NCBI GenBank assembly: GCA_024220505.1
Contig: JAKZZE010000025.1
Span: 62,001-126,000 of the forward strand
Direction: 5' to 3'
DNA length: 64,000 bases
DNA from: Rhizopus arrhizus
Taxonomy: Eukaryota > Mucoromycota > Mucoromycetes > Mucorales > Rhizopodaceae
Positions 1 through 10,246 of this stretch are shown here, in pieces; position 1 is the stretch's first letter; each line of letters opens with the position of its first letter. The position numbers and the translations under genes were made by a program. The notes beneath the pieces are model-generated. The model was given only the letters and a program-made list of their open reading frames with translations, was not told the origin of the DNA and did not search any database.

Positions 1-1329
1 TATAAAACCGTAGTTATTTTGTATTTCCCATTGAATCCCCCCTTTTGTTTTTACCCTATTCACTATAACAAAGTACTAGCCTTATATGTTTAAGAAAATA
101 AGCAACTGTAAAAACGAAACTCTGAGATCTCGAATACACTTAGTTCGTACGACAACAGATATTTCTAGAATAACAAGAATCTCTAAATGGACAATCAACA
201 GGAGAAAGAGGGAAGAAAGAAACTTAATGTCTTGTGATCATGAAGGTCTCCCACTTTTAGTCTGAAAAGTTACTAGCTCAATCACTAACCTAAAGCTTGG
301 ACAAGGTCCGTTACATACAGTTTTCGATGCTCAGCACATTTTGAGGACCTTAAGATACAGTATTAGCAAATTGTCAGTCTGAAGGCACTGTAGGAAGCTA
401 GATTTTGAGTCTGGAAGTAAGGAATCGAAGAATTTCATCAGCTGTATTAGCCGGAAAAAGCGATGAATGTGGTATCACGACAAGCCATTGTATACAATAG
501 AGGGCTGGAAGTCTGCTATCTTTAGCAATGAAACAAATATGAACATTATGGATGCAGATAGTATACACTAATATTGAAAGCAAGTCGAGCAACCTGAGCG
601 ATTTTTTCACGGTAATCAAACAATGAAGCATGCTGGCTGCTCTGTTATGCTTTAAGGCTGTATTAGATATTGAGGACCTGAATATGTGTGTCAAGTATAT
701 GATGGTATAATGAACTCATAAATATACACATATATTTCGCTTACTTCATACCACAAAAGCCTAGCGTATAGTGGTCTAAAACGTCGTAATCTCTCGTTTC
801 AGTATGACAATGACACAAGGCACAAGTCGACGCATGTCACAAACTCAATATTTGATAACAGCGCTTCTGTGCTACAAGTTTAGCCGCCACTAATCCCGGC
901 CTAAGTCCGCTTAAGCATGCCAGGTGGCAATTGATGGCAAAGGTATGATGATACGACACTAGATCAAAAAGGATCGATGATCTTTGGAAAAGAGTAGTTA
1001 AAGAGCCGGGTTCTTTTATTGAAAATGATATACACGCATATTATTAGCATATGCAAAGAAGAACATCCGATGATATCAAGAGATGAGATGATTATATAAA
1101 GTCTAAAGTCTTAGCCACTTTTGCGGTTTTTAGAAAATATAAAATTTTATAAATTTAAAGCACGCTTATGGCTCAGTTTTAACAATGTCATGCTTAGAAC
1201 ATACATAAATTACAATGACTAGTATATCCTCCTTCTAGTACAGTTTCATGACTATTGCAATTACCATGAGCAGGTAATGGTAGTTAAAAGCTGAAAAAAA
1301 GTTTTGTGCACCAGTTTTGTCCGCTACTG
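1..1329 (+). mobile_element. Degenerate Tc1/mariner-like element, copy P1, truncated by window edge
   Basis: This stretch is almost the same as 43440-44769 (copy P2), so it is the right-hand four fifths of the same element with its left end outside the window. The right end reads inward as CAGTAGCGGACAAAACTGG and is followed by TA. On the plus strand, translated fragments resemble a Tc1-type transposase in all three catalytic blocks, for example a block like FSNET near 520-535 and one like QYDNDTRHKS near 800-830, but stops and frameshifts break it throughout. No functional protein can come from it. Family assignment is firm; the element name is my own label. Confidence 0.8.
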
Positions 1330-1446
1330 TATCTAAGCGGTAGACTAGGCAAATTCAATGGCCAATAGAACCTGATGCGCTGATTGAAATCTTACCAAAT
1401 TTGGCATCAAAGATGATACGAGGTAAAAGAATGCATATTCGGAGTT

Positions 1447-2140
1447 TCATGCAGATCGGAGCATAAATGAGGCCAGCGATCTCCGGGACCTATCTTTTGC
1501 TTTAGCCCGACTTGTTTGGCCAAGACCACAGGAGCAAGGACGAGGTTTACCAGGAAGCCACCCCATGCGCCATCGCACTAAACGGCTCCGGTCAGCACGG
1601 GAGGCAGGAACAAAGAGAACGGGATCAACCCGAAGTACTGGGCGACAAGCACGAATTAGTACCCGAGAGGTGGACCGGAGGAAGGTATCAAAGCGTTCTT
1701 GACGATACCGACGCAACCAAGACGAGAGATGAGATGTAGATGATGAAGCATCCGGAGGGCAATCATGAACGATACGCCGCTGCTGGAGCCGAGACAAAAG
1801 AGACAAAGGAACGGAGGATGCAAGGAGTGACAGCAGACAGTCATCAGGAAGACCAGAGACACGAAGACAGTACTTGAGCACCAGAGTATCGGCACGGAAA
1901 TCCATAGATGGTAGATTACAAATGTGCCGAAGCACTACTGTAGACGAAGTTCTATGACCACCAACAATCATCCTAAGACACCTATCCTGAACTCGGTTGA
2001 GCTCAGTGTAGTCCTTCTTGAGAAGATGAGCAATGGCTAGGCCATACTCAAGCTTCGGACGTACGAAAGAAGCGTAGAAACGAGAAGAAAGCAGCAGAGA
2101 GAAACCATTACGGTTGAGACCAATAGCATTGAGCTGTGAC
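1447..2140 (-). pseudogene. LINE (non-LTR retrotransposon) reverse transcriptase, C-terminal fragment
   Basis: The minus strand is open from 2140 to the stop at 1447. The start of the fragment reads like the thumb/C-terminal part of a LINE ORF2 (SRFYASFVRPKLEYGLAIA), and near the stop there is RWRMGWLPGKPRPCSCG, a Cys-bearing tail of the kind seen in LINE ORF2 proteins. The reading frame continues upstream of the first methionine (1971) to 2140, where it is cut by the LTR of Ty3 element 1. The RT catalytic core is missing. 1332-1446 is probably its 3' untranslated tail. Short reading frames on the plus strand here are shadows. Confidence 0.75.
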
Positions 2141-2371
2141 TGTCGTGTCGAAGGTTAGAAGATTCAAACCTACCGTGTCAACTGGGTCTCGAAAACATTG
2201 TAGAGGTTCAAGACCAGATATTAGACTTAGACTCAATAACATTCATGCAAATAGTGACTGTCATTGATTATATTATTATGACTTTATCAATATTAATAAA
2301 AGTACCTTTCTTTCGCAATAACTACTTTTTAGTTGTTTCCTAAAAAAGGTACACATAATTGTTGGCTGACA
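2141..2371 (+). repeat. 5' LTR of Ty3 element 1
   Basis: 231 bp, TG...CA ends, repeated at 6910-7140. It would carry the promoter of the element RNA; I see AT-rich sequence but cannot fix a start site. Confidence 0.92.
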
Positions 2372-2373
2372 AT

Positions 2374-2391
2374 TGGTAGCATCTGTCTGTT
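2374..2391 (+). promoter_or_regulatory. Primer binding site of element 1, probable initiator tRNA-Met
   Basis: TGGTAGCATCTGTCTGTT starts 2 nt after the 5' LTR. Its complement ends in ACCA, implies an acceptor stem with an A1:U72 pair, and has AA at the places of tRNA positions 59-60. A1:U72 and A60 are hallmarks of eukaryotic initiator tRNA-Met. The match to this genome's own initiator tRNA is inferred, since that gene is not in the window. Confidence 0.65.
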
Positions 2392-2399
2392 TATTGATA

Positions 2400-5300
2400 A
2401 TGTCTGAACAACAGGAAGGAATGGGATGGTCTGCTAGGTATATGGATGCTAGTTCTAGTGTTGATAAAGATGCTTCTATTGGAGAAGGTACTGGTAATGA
2501 TGATCAAGGTGTTACTTTAAATAATGAAGTTGTCAAAAAATTGTTGTCTGCTCTGTCTGATGGTACTTTTGCTACGCATAGGATAAAGGTGCGTGAGCCT
2601 GATTTATTTTATGGAGAGCGTTCGTCTTTAGCGGTTACTACTTGGCTGGATTGCCTTAAAACTTACTTTGAATTGACAAGACTAAATAACTCTGAGAAAA
2701 TGCTATATGCTGTTACTCTACTTCGTGGTGATGCTCAATTATGGTGGTCTCGTACTAAGTCTTCCTCCATGGCTCCTAAGCATTGGGATGCTTTCTGCGT
2801 TGCTTTTGCTCGTGAATTCAAACCTTTGAATAGTGAATTGGCTGCTCGTGATAAGTTAGCTGCGCTTTATCAACATGGGTCTGTGTCAAGATATATTACA
2901 GAGTTTCGTTCAATTCAGCTTCAATTGGCTGACCTTTCAAAAGGGGACGCACTGGATAAATTTGTACGTGGCCTTAAAAAGAATATTCGTGTTGCTGTTC
3001 GTGCTCGTTTTCCTTCATCTTTAGAAATTGCGGAATCCATGGCGTTGGCGATTGAAAGTGCTGCGGGTGAACTGACTATGCCTTACAGCCAAGAACAAAT
3101 GGCGGTGGGAAATAGGAACGTAATACAATCAACAATCCCTGCTCACTCTGACCCTTATCAAGATGATCCCATGGATCTGGATACTATTCGACAGGCACTA
3201 AATGCTATTGCTTATTCACGATCAAATAGAAATATGCGCTCTTCATACCAACAAGGTCGTCAACAAGTACGCTGCTTTGGGTGTCAAGGCTATGGTCATA
3301 TTAAATCTGAGTGTCCTACATGGCGTAAGAATGGCTCTGATAACCGACGTGGGGGTCGTTTTACAAGGAACAATATGAATAACAACAAAACTGGTCACTT
3401 AAACTCTGTGGTACCTCTGAAGCACCAATCAAGTCAAGCACCTCTCTCTCATACTTCTGTTAACCTTGACTGTGACATGGATAACGACAACTTAGCTAAG
3501 GATCAATCATATATTTTAAACATTGAAAATAAAGAAACTGACCTTCCCTTGTACGAGTTTGGTATAAATGTGGGTAATGTAGTGCATGCAGTCAAGGCTC
3601 TGTTGGACACTGGTGCTAGTGCCAACTACATTTCGCCTCGTCTGGTTAATGATGGTATGAAGGTCATTCCATTACGACAAGCTCGTCAAGTTGAAACGGC
3701 TGGAGGTCATGTCAGCAATATTAAACACAAGGTTGAATTTTCTCTCATCGCTCAAGGTTTACAGTATAAGGTACAAGCTTATGTGTTTGAAATGAAGTTT
3801 GATGTCATTTTGGGTCAACAGTGGTTCCGTGATGCTCGTCCGGTTCCTGATTGGGTAAACAGTACATGGCTATTACCTGCTCGCAATGGTGTTGGGGAGG
3901 TGAGTTTGTCTCCAATTCAAGTTGCTGCTTCGGTGCCTCAAGACCTGGTCTATTTGATTTCAAAGAAACAAGTGCAACGTATCATTAAAAAGAAAAAAAC
4001 TGACGAAATTTATTTGGTGCACTTCTCCAATTCTGTCCAAGAAGATAAGGAACAGTGCACCGCAAGGATGACGTTGCAAAGGGAACTATTAAACGAGTTT
4101 AACGATGTCTTTAGAAATGATTTACCTCCAGGACTACCTCCTGTCCGTATGGTTGAGCATGTCATTGACACTGGTGACTCCAAACCTATTAGTCGGCCTC
4201 CGTTCAAGATGAGTCCCAGGGAGCTTGATGAACTACAAACGCAGTTGAAGGAACTGTTGTCACTAGGATTGATACGTCCGAGCTCTTCTCCTTGGGGTGC
4301 ACCGGTGCTATTTGTTAGGAAGAAGGATGGGACCCTCCGTATGTGCATCGACTACCGTGCTGTCAACTCGCTGACTCGTCGTCTCAATACACCACTGCCA
4401 AGAATTGATGAGTGTTTAGAACGACTTGGTGGATCCAAGTATTTTTCAAGCATTGACCTAAAGAGTGGATATCATCAAGTTCGCATTAAGGACATGGACA
4501 TTGCCAAGACTGCGTTCAACACAAGATATGGTTCATTTGAATTTCTCGTGCTGCCTTTTGGTTTGACAAATAGCCCACCTACTTTCCAGAAGATGATGAA
4601 TGCTGTTCTTCACGATTTCATCGACAAATTTGTGTTGGTGTATTTGGACGATATACTTATTTTCAGTAAAACTCAAGAGGATCATTACAAGCATTTGCGC
4701 TTAGTCATGCAGAGGTTACGTGAAAACAAACTTTATGCTAATCCAAAAAAGTGTGTTTTTAACAGAACGGAAGTTGAGTTCCTAGGATATCGAGTTTCTG
4801 CAAATGGTACTCTGCCTTCTGAATCTAAGGTTAAAGCGGTGCAAGAATGGCCTCAACCTAAAAATGTGCAAGAAGTACGTCAGTTCGTCGGCTTGTGTTC
4901 TCACTACCGTCGCTTTATACCTGGGTTTTCCTCTGTTGCTGCTCCTCTGACAGACCTGACCAAGGGTACTGGTGCCAAGCGTAGGCCGATTCAGTGGACG
5001 GACGAGTGCCAAGCTGCCTTCGAAAACTTGAAGAACCTCATGTCTTCTGCACCCGTGCTGCAACATCCTGATCTTGATAAGCCATTCGTAATCGAGACGG
5101 ATGCTTCCGACTACGGTATTGGGGCGGTACTTCTGCAGCGGGATGACAATGATGTGCTTCATCCCCTTGCCTACGAGTCGAAGAAACTGTCATCTACCGA
5201 AAAGGGGTATCCAATACAAGAACGGGAGCTGCTGGCAGTCCTCCATGCCTTGCGTACTTGGAGATGTTTTGTGGATGGTGCTGATTACGTTGTATACACT

Positions 5301-6242
5301 GACCATAATCCATTGCAGTACTTACGCTCACAGACCAAGCCAACTCCTCGATTGGTAAGATGGATTTCAGAAATTGAAACGTACAGTCCAACCATCAAGT
5401 ATAAACCGGGAAAGGAAAACGGTGTGCCCGATGCTTTGAGCCGTTGTTGTGATGCTGATACTTCAGGTAATACGTTGAACATGGAGCCTGATTACTTATA
5501 TGTCGCAAAGGAATTATCTGAAGCTGACTGGCCTTTATATTACAATCTTGAAATGCCCAAAAATATCTCTGATGCCATGAAGCAACGGATAGCAAGGGAG
5601 AGGGACAAGTTTGTTGTCCAAGATGGTCAAGTATGGAGAAAAGTAAAGGTTGGCCCAAGTGTGTCACTGGTTCAATTCTGCCCTTTTTCAAGACGAGCAG
5701 ACTTGGTATCTCAGTTCCATGAAGGTTTCGGACATGTTGGGCAGGCTACAGTGTTTGACCTATTGAAGAAGCGTTGGTGGTGGCCAACGATGCGATTGGA
5801 TTTGAACAACTGGTTGTCATTTTGTCAACAATGTCAGCTTGCTGCTGGTGCCGGAAAAGACAAACACCATGCTGCAATGATTCCATCCGACGTTCCTTCC
5901 GCCTTTGCTCGATGGCACCTTGACTTCGTAGGAGAGTTACCCACTACCAAAAGAGGAAATCGGTGGCTTTTGACTGCTGTGGACTTTGCAACTAATTGGC
6001 CAATTGCTCGTGCTGTACCTGCTGCTACTGCTGAAGCTGTTACTGACTTCATTTACGAAGAGATTGTCATGCGTTTTGGTTGCCCAGCTGAAATTGTCAC
6101 AGATAGGGGCGCAAACTTCACCTCCAAGCTTGTCAAGCAGTATACAGATAGGGTCAAGGTGACTCACAAATTGACTTCTGCATTCCATCCAAGGACAAAC
6201 GGTAAATGTGAGCGGTTGAATGGTGTACTAAAGTTATGTTAA
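2400..6242 (+). CDS. Ty3-like Gag-Pol polyprotein (gag, protease, RT, RNase H, integrase core), ends in a frameshift
   Basis: One frame encodes the whole polyprotein. I start it at the ATG at 2400 (MSEQQEGMGW), just after the primer site. Visible in order are a gag capsid region, a zinc knuckle CFGCQGYGHIKSEC near residue 292, protease LLDTGASANY near 403, RT with YLDD near 747, RNase H ETDASDYGIGA near 899, the integrase zinc-binding HHCC region from about 1106, and catalytic D (LDFVGEL), D (VTDRGANF) and E (GKCERLNG). Fusion of gag and pol in one frame means no frameshift signal is needed between them. The frame stops right after the catalytic Glu because of a single-base shift; the rest of integrase is in the next entry. 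Confidence 0.93.
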   Translation: MSEQQEGMGWSARYMDASSSVDKDASIGEGTGNDDQGVTLNNEVVKKLLSALSDGTFATHRIKVREPDLFYGERSSLAVTTWLDCLKTYFELTRLNNSEKMLYAVTLLRGDAQLWWSRTKSSSMAPKHWDAFCVAFAREFKPLNSELAARDKLAALYQHGSVSRYITEFRSIQLQLADLSKGDALDKFVRGLKKNIRVAVRARFPSSLEIAESMALAIESAAGELTMPYSQEQMAVGNRNVIQSTIPAHSDPYQDDPMDLDTIRQALNAIAYSRSNRNMRSSYQQGRQQVRCFGCQGYGHIKSECPTWRKNGSDNRRGGRFTRNNMNNNKTGHLNSVVPLKHQSSQAPLSHTSVNLDCDMDNDNLAKDQSYILNIENKETDLPLYEFGINVGNVVHAVKALLDTGASANYISPRLVNDGMKVIPLRQARQVETAGGHVSNIKHKVEFSLIAQGLQYKVQAYVFEMKFDVILGQQWFRDARPVPDWVNSTWLLPARNGVGEVSLSPIQVAASVPQDLVYLISKKQVQRIIKKKKTDEIYLVHFSNSVQEDKEQCTARMTLQRELLNEFNDVFRNDLPPGLPPVRMVEHVIDTGDSKPISRPPFKMSPRELDELQTQLKELLSLGLIRPSSSPWGAPVLFVRKKDGTLRMCIDYRAVNSLTRRLNTPLPRIDECLERLGGSKYFSSIDLKSGYHQVRIKDMDIAKTAFNTRYGSFEFLVLPFGLTNSPPTFQKMMNAVLHDFIDKFVLVYLDDILIFSKTQEDHYKHLRLVMQRLRENKLYANPKKCVFNRTEVEFLGYRVSANGTLPSESKVKAVQEWPQPKNVQEVRQFVGLCSHYRRFIPGFSSVAAPLTDLTKGTGAKRRPIQWTDECQAAFENLKNLMSSAPVLQHPDLDKPFVIETDASDYGIGAVLLQRDDNDVLHPLAYESKKLSSTEKGYPIQERELLAVLHALRTWRCFVDGADYVVYTDHNPLQYLRSQTKPTPRLVRWISEIETYSPTIKYKPGKENGVPDALSRCCDADTSGNTLNMEPDYLYVAKELSEADWPLYYNLEMPKNISDAMKQRIARERDKFVVQDGQVWRKVKVGPSVSLVQFCPFSRRADLVSQFHEGFGHVGQATVFDLLKKRWWWPTMRLDLNNWLSFCQQCQLAAGAGKDKHHAAMIPSDVPSAFARWHLDFVGELPTTKRGNRWLLTAVDFATNWPIARAVPAATAEAVTDFIYEEIVMRFGCPAEIVTDRGANFTSKLVKQYTDRVKVTHKLTSAFHPRTNGKCERLNGVLKLC

Positions 6243-7036
6243 GAAAATATGTACATGGTGCGATCCACATGTGGGACGAATTCGTTGATGCTGCTCTGTT
6301 TGCTGCCAGGATCCGTAAGCACCGTTCGGCCGGTTATTCACCATTTTTCTTAGTATATGGACGTGAACCAGTTTTGCCTGGGGACTTGTTGCGGCCTTAC
6401 CTTATCTCTGATGTGGCTAATGACCCTAGGACTGTGGCTGAACATACTGCTAGGGAACTGGAGGATCTTGGACAAGTTCGTGCTGCAGCTAAAAAAAGAA
6501 TGTTGGCTGTTTCCGAGTACGATAAGAAGAGGTGGGATGCTGCTATCATTAAGGTGGATTTTGAAATCGGAGACCATGTATTGTTGCGGAATGAGCAAAA
6601 GTATGGCCTGGAATATAACTGGATGGGGCCTTTCCTTGTTGTGGACAAAAATGAAGAAACAAATATCTATAAGCTAGTATCAGTAGGAGGGGAACCGTAT
6701 ACTTCATGGGTCCATGTTGACCGTTTGAAAGAGGTCAAGGCTGAGGAAATCAAGGAACCCTGGTACAATCCAACGGTGTCTCGTGCTGCTTGGAGGGCAG
6801 AGATGGGCTTGTCTTCTGGTGCTGCTGGCAGTTCTGCTATTGTTGGCTCTTCTGATGTCGCTGATCTTGCTGTTGATCGAGGTCGATCACAAAGTTTAGG
6901 GGGAAATGATGTCGTGTCGAAGGTTAGAAGATTCAAACCTACCGTGTCAACTGGGTCTCGAAAACATTGTAGAGATTCAAGACCAGATATTAGACTTAGA
7001 CTCAATAACATTCATGCAAATAGTGACTGTCATTGA
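6236..7036 (+). CDS. Ty3-like integrase C-terminal part, displaced by a frameshift
   Basis: This frame carries on the integrase directly after the catalytic Glu of the previous entry (overlap 6236-6242). It holds the end of the catalytic core (RKHRSAGYSPFFLVYGREP) and a GPY/F-like module (WMGPFLVVDKNEETNIYKLV). The last part runs through the purine tract and into the 3' LTR, where the stop lies. The break could be a real mutation or an assembly error, as the rest of the element looks intact. Confidence 0.85.
   Translation: MLRKYVHGAIHMWDEFVDAALFAARIRKHRSAGYSPFFLVYGREPVLPGDLLRPYLISDVANDPRTVAEHTARELEDLGQVRAAAKKRMLAVSEYDKKRWDAAIIKVDFEIGDHVLLRNEQKYGLEYNWMGPFLVVDKNEETNIYKLVSVGGEPYTSWVHVDRLKEVKAEEIKEPWYNPTVSRAAWRAEMGLSSGAAGSSAIVGSSDVADLAVDRGRSQSLGGNDVVSKVRRFKPTVSTGSRKHCRDSRPDIRLRLNNIHANSDCH
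6895..6909 (+). promoter_or_regulatory. Polypurine tract of element 1
   Basis: TTTAGGGGGAAATGA lies directly before the 3' LTR, the position where plus-strand DNA synthesis is primed in LTR retrotransposons. Confidence 0.7.
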
Positions 7037-7140
7037 TTATATTATTATGACTTTATCAATATTAATAAAAGTACCTTTCTTTCGCAATAACTACTTTTTA
7101 GTTGTTTCCTAAAAAAGGCACACATAATTGTTGGCTGACA
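6910..7140 (+). repeat. 3' LTR of Ty3 element 1
   Basis: 231 bp, same ends as 2141-2371; two base differences seen (G/A in the GTAGAG(G/A)TTC stretch and T/C near the end). Confidence 0.92.
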
Positions 7141-7144
7141 TGAC

Positions 7145-7833
7145 TGACAGTTGCTAATATGTATGTTATGTCTAGTTTCGCTATACGGTGAAGTGATAAT
7201 AGAAGACTGTAAAGACTATTAATGTACAATAACAACAAAGCTAACAATATAAACTAGTTCTTGACTTCAATTGCTTGAACGTGCAAAAAGAATTTACTCG
7301 GCACCCAAAATTAATTTTAGCGGGAAGAAAGCCTTTCGTTTATTACTTAACAACAATAGATGCTTTGGAATAACATATTAATATAAGGTAATAGGGAAAA
7401 TATACAATTATAAAGAGGATTATGGTGATTTTGATAAATAAAGTGAATGATGTATCAATTGAGTATTCGTCTTCATGTTGATTTTTATGGTTTTCTTTTC
7501 TATTTAGTGTGCTGGCATATTGGGTGAATAATGTGTCCAGAGATCGTCTTCTTGATGTATCCTATGAGGGATAGAAAATAATAGGTAAGAAAAATAATGT
7601 CGGCCAATTGTGACGTGTGTCTTTTCAATTCCCGATGCGGTGAAGCTGATTATTTTCCTTTCCCCTTATTTTCTTTTACATTTTCTTCAATATCATCTGT
7701 TAGAGTTATCCAACCACACCGAAAAGCATACCATTCGAATCGCCATGAAAAGGAGCATCTTTTGAATACAAAATAAGCTTTAAAAATCAAAAAGATATCA
7801 AAGGCGATCATCGACCAAAATCCGACTTTGCCA
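7145..7833 (-). repeat. Solo LTR of the element 2 family (older copy)
   Basis: It matches the LTRs of element 2 over its whole length, beginning TGACAGTTGCTAATATG and ending CCGACTTTGCCA, with several small differences and deletions, so it is older than element 2. No internal genes remain. TGAC lies before it (7141-7144) and, one base displaced, after it (7835-7838), a likely target duplication. Before element 2 arrived it ended about 11 bp upstream of tRNA-Phe. The orientation is set by comparison with element 2. Confidence 0.88.
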
Positions 7834-7839
7834 ATGACA

Positions 7840-8543
7840 TGACAGTTGCTAATATGTATGTTATGTCTAGTTTCGCTATACGGTGAAGTGATAACAGAAA
7901 CCAATTAATAGAAGACTGTAAAGACTATTAATGTACAATAACAACAAGTTAACAATATAAACTAGTTCTTGACTTCAATTGCTTGAACGTGCAAAAAGAA
8001 TTTACTCGGCACCCAAAATTAATTTTAGCGGGAAGAAAGCCTTTTCTTTATTACTTTACAACAATAGATACTTTGGAATACATATTAATATAAAGGTAAT
8101 TGGGGAAAATATACAATTGTAAAGAGGATTATGGTGATTTTTGATAAATAAAGTATATGATGTATCAATTGAGTATTCGTCTTCATGTTGATTTTAATGG
8201 TGTTCTTTTCTGTTTAGTGTGCTGGCACATTGGGTGAATAATGCGTCCAGAGATCGTCTTCTTGATGTATCCTATGAGGGATAGAAAATAATAGGTAAGA
8301 AAAATAATGTCGGCCAATTGTGACGTGTGTCTTTTCAATTCCCGATGCGGTGAAGCTGATTATTTTCCTTTCCCCTTATTTTCTTTTACATTTTCTTCAA
8401 TAACGTCTGTTAGAGTTATCCAACCACACCGAAAAGCATACCATTCGAATCGCCATGAAAAGGAGTATCTTTTGAATACAAAATAAGCTTTAAAAATCAA
8501 AAAGGAATCAAAGGCGATCATCGACCAAAATCCGACTTCGTCA
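7840..8543 (-). repeat. 3' LTR of Ty3 element 2
   Basis: 704 bp, TGACAGTTGC...CTTCGTCA on the plus strand; pairs with 14500-15204. Confidence 0.92.
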
Positions 8544-8559
8544 TGTACCTCCCCCCTAG
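8544..8559 (-). promoter_or_regulatory. Polypurine tract of element 2
   Basis: On the minus strand CTAGGGGGGAGGTACA lies directly before the 3' LTR. Confidence 0.7.
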
Positions 8560-8586
8560 CCTTTGCTTATCTTCTTTGATTTTCTT

Positions 8587-9915
8587 CTAACTGGGCACAG
8601 TGCTAAACCTTGCCACCCAAGACTTGAACTGCTGTTGAGCTCTTGTCACCGTGACATCAGGAACCATCAACTTTGCATTATGAAATGCAGTCAACTTATC
8701 GCCATTCACGGCACCGTCGAGCTTCCGACTATTTGAGCCCACTAAATGGTACGTACCATTTTTGTTGACTTTCAACACACGGAAAGGACCAATCCACTTG
8801 TCAGCAAACTTGCTTGCAGGCAACATGTCCTTCATCAACACTTCTTCTCCTACTTCAAACTGCTTACGAAAACCAACTGTTCTATCGTACACAGCTTTTT
8901 CCTTTTTCTTCTTTTCATCAGACTTCATGCGCGCATGCTCCCTGGCTTCCTTCAATTTCTCTTGAATCATAATCGCCCTTTCCTTGATGGTTTCCTCCCA
9001 ATCGTCTTCCACGAAATCTTCTCTGGGAGCCATCCATATCACTGGCGTCATAAATTCATATCCATACAAGAGAAAAGCAGGAGTAAAGCCAGTAGCCGAA
9101 TTCTTCATCGTTCTAATTGCTAAAAGAGCGGACGCAATGTAATTATCCCATTGATGGATCTTGTCTTCATCACGCGCTAATTTAGCAATCGTTCTACACA
9201 GCGTCTGATTCAATCTTTCACAAGCACCATTACAGTTTGGTCTCCAGCTAGTGGTAGTAATGTGCTTGCAACCAATCTTCGCCAAAAACTCATGGACCAG
9301 CGTTGCCACAAAATTACTTCCCCGATCAGTCAACAGGTAATTTGGGACACCGTACTGAGCTACAATTTCATCATACAAAAATTTTTGAGTAGTGACCGCA
9401 TTTATCTCAGGAACAGCCAAAGCCATGGGCCATCTTGTCAAGTAATCAGTGGCTACTAGGATGTACTTGTTACCCCTAGCAGTTTGAGTAAGAGGACCCA
9501 CCGCATCACAACCAACCATGAAGAAGGGGTGTCGGGGCGTCTTGACAATGTAACCTGGATTGTGCCGCGAACGATCTACTCTTGCACGAAATTGGCATGT
9601 TTCACAAGTTTTGACCACCTCAGCCACAATCTCTCTTGCTTCTGTGCACACATACCCTAACAACAATTTCTTGACAGTGTTGACAACACCCAAATGACCT
9701 TCACCATGTACCATTCGAATTATTTCCACTGCATTCCCTTCATGAACCACTTCTCTTCCCGTACCCATCTCAAGTAAGCGATCACCATCGACAAAGTACT
9801 TTTTGGCTTGATATTTAATTCTTCTTTTTTCATTAGCATCAGTACAACCAGAAGGATAAGTGCCATCAACTAGGTGACGATAGATAGCCACAAACCATGC
9901 AAAAGACATAGGCAT
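8587..9915 (-). CDS. Ty3-like integrase as a separate ORF (442 aa)
   Basis: It has the zinc-binding region (HGEGHLG ... CETCQF), catalytic D in GCDAVGPL, D in LTDRGSNF and E in NGACERLNQ, then a C-terminal module with KWIGPFRVLKVNKNGTYHLV, the GPY/F type. The start ATG at 9915 (MPMSFAWF) leaves a short N-terminal region before the zinc finger, so the domain seems complete. It lies 331 bp downstream of the RT/RNase H stop and needs its own way of being expressed. It ends shortly before the purine tract. Confidence 0.9.
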   Translation of the reverse strand: MPMSFAWFVAIYRHLVDGTYPSGCTDANEKRRIKYQAKKYFVDGDRLLEMGTGREVVHEGNAVEIIRMVHGEGHLGVVNTVKKLLLGYVCTEAREIVAEVVKTCETCQFRARVDRSRHNPGYIVKTPRHPFFMVGCDAVGPLTQTARGNKYILVATDYLTRWPMALAVPEINAVTTQKFLYDEIVAQYGVPNYLLTDRGSNFVATLVHEFLAKIGCKHITTTSWRPNCNGACERLNQTLCRTIAKLARDEDKIHQWDNYIASALLAIRTMKNSATGFTPAFLLYGYEFMTPVIWMAPREDFVEDDWEETIKERAIMIQEKLKEAREHARMKSDEKKKKEKAVYDRTVGFRKQFEVGEEVLMKDMLPASKFADKWIGPFRVLKVNKNGTYHLVGSNSRKLDGAVNGDKLTAFHNAKLMVPDVTVTRAQQQFKSWVARFSTVPS

Positions 9916-10246
9916 CTTGAAGTAAATACCAACCGTAGAATTATAAAAAGAAAGGGAAGTCTTGTATATTTATATGATTATCCCAAGGATGAGCTAAGGA
10001 CTAATCACTACCACTATAGTTGATCTGGACAAAAACTTTTATTCAAAGAAAACTTGATCAATTAAAGATAAACAAGAGTGAAGGGTTGTAACAAAATAAA
10101 AAGGGGAAGAATGAAGTAAAAAATAAAGGTAAAATTAGGCAAGCCCAAAAAAAGTGATAAGAGTGCGAAAGAACCTCCGGTGTCTCTTTCCAAAAAAAAA
10201 AATTTTAACATCTATAAATATATCTAATGAACACCAATAAACTTCC
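9916..10246 (-). other. Gap between RT/RNase H and integrase ORFs of element 2
   Basis: No reading frame joins the two ORFs here. The minus strand begins AT-rich with a TATA-like stretch (ATATATTTATAGATG, near 10200-10225), then a run of T and a purine stretch. A separate promoter, a spliced message or reinitiation are all possible; I cannot tell which. Confidence 0.5.

Larger units (their letters stand above)
2141..7140 (+). mobile_element. Ty3-like LTR retrotransposon, element 1 (nearly intact)
   Basis: Two 231-bp direct LTRs (2141-2371 and 6910-7140) begin TGTCGTGTCG and end GGCTGACA. By eye they differ at two positions, so the insertion is young. Flanking TGAC at 2137-2140 and 7141-7144 is a 4-bp target duplication. 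Between the LTRs lie a tRNA primer site, one gag-pol reading frame in the order gag, protease, RT, RNase H, integrase, and a purine tract. The only visible lesion is one frameshift in the integrase near 6236. It sits between a LINE remnant and the edge of an older LTR. Confidence 0.93.

Noticed and set aside
398..694. 98-codon ORF on the minus strand, nearly the same at 43838-44134
   Set aside because: It runs opposite to the dead transposase of P1/P2 and its likeness in the two copies comes from the element being repeated.
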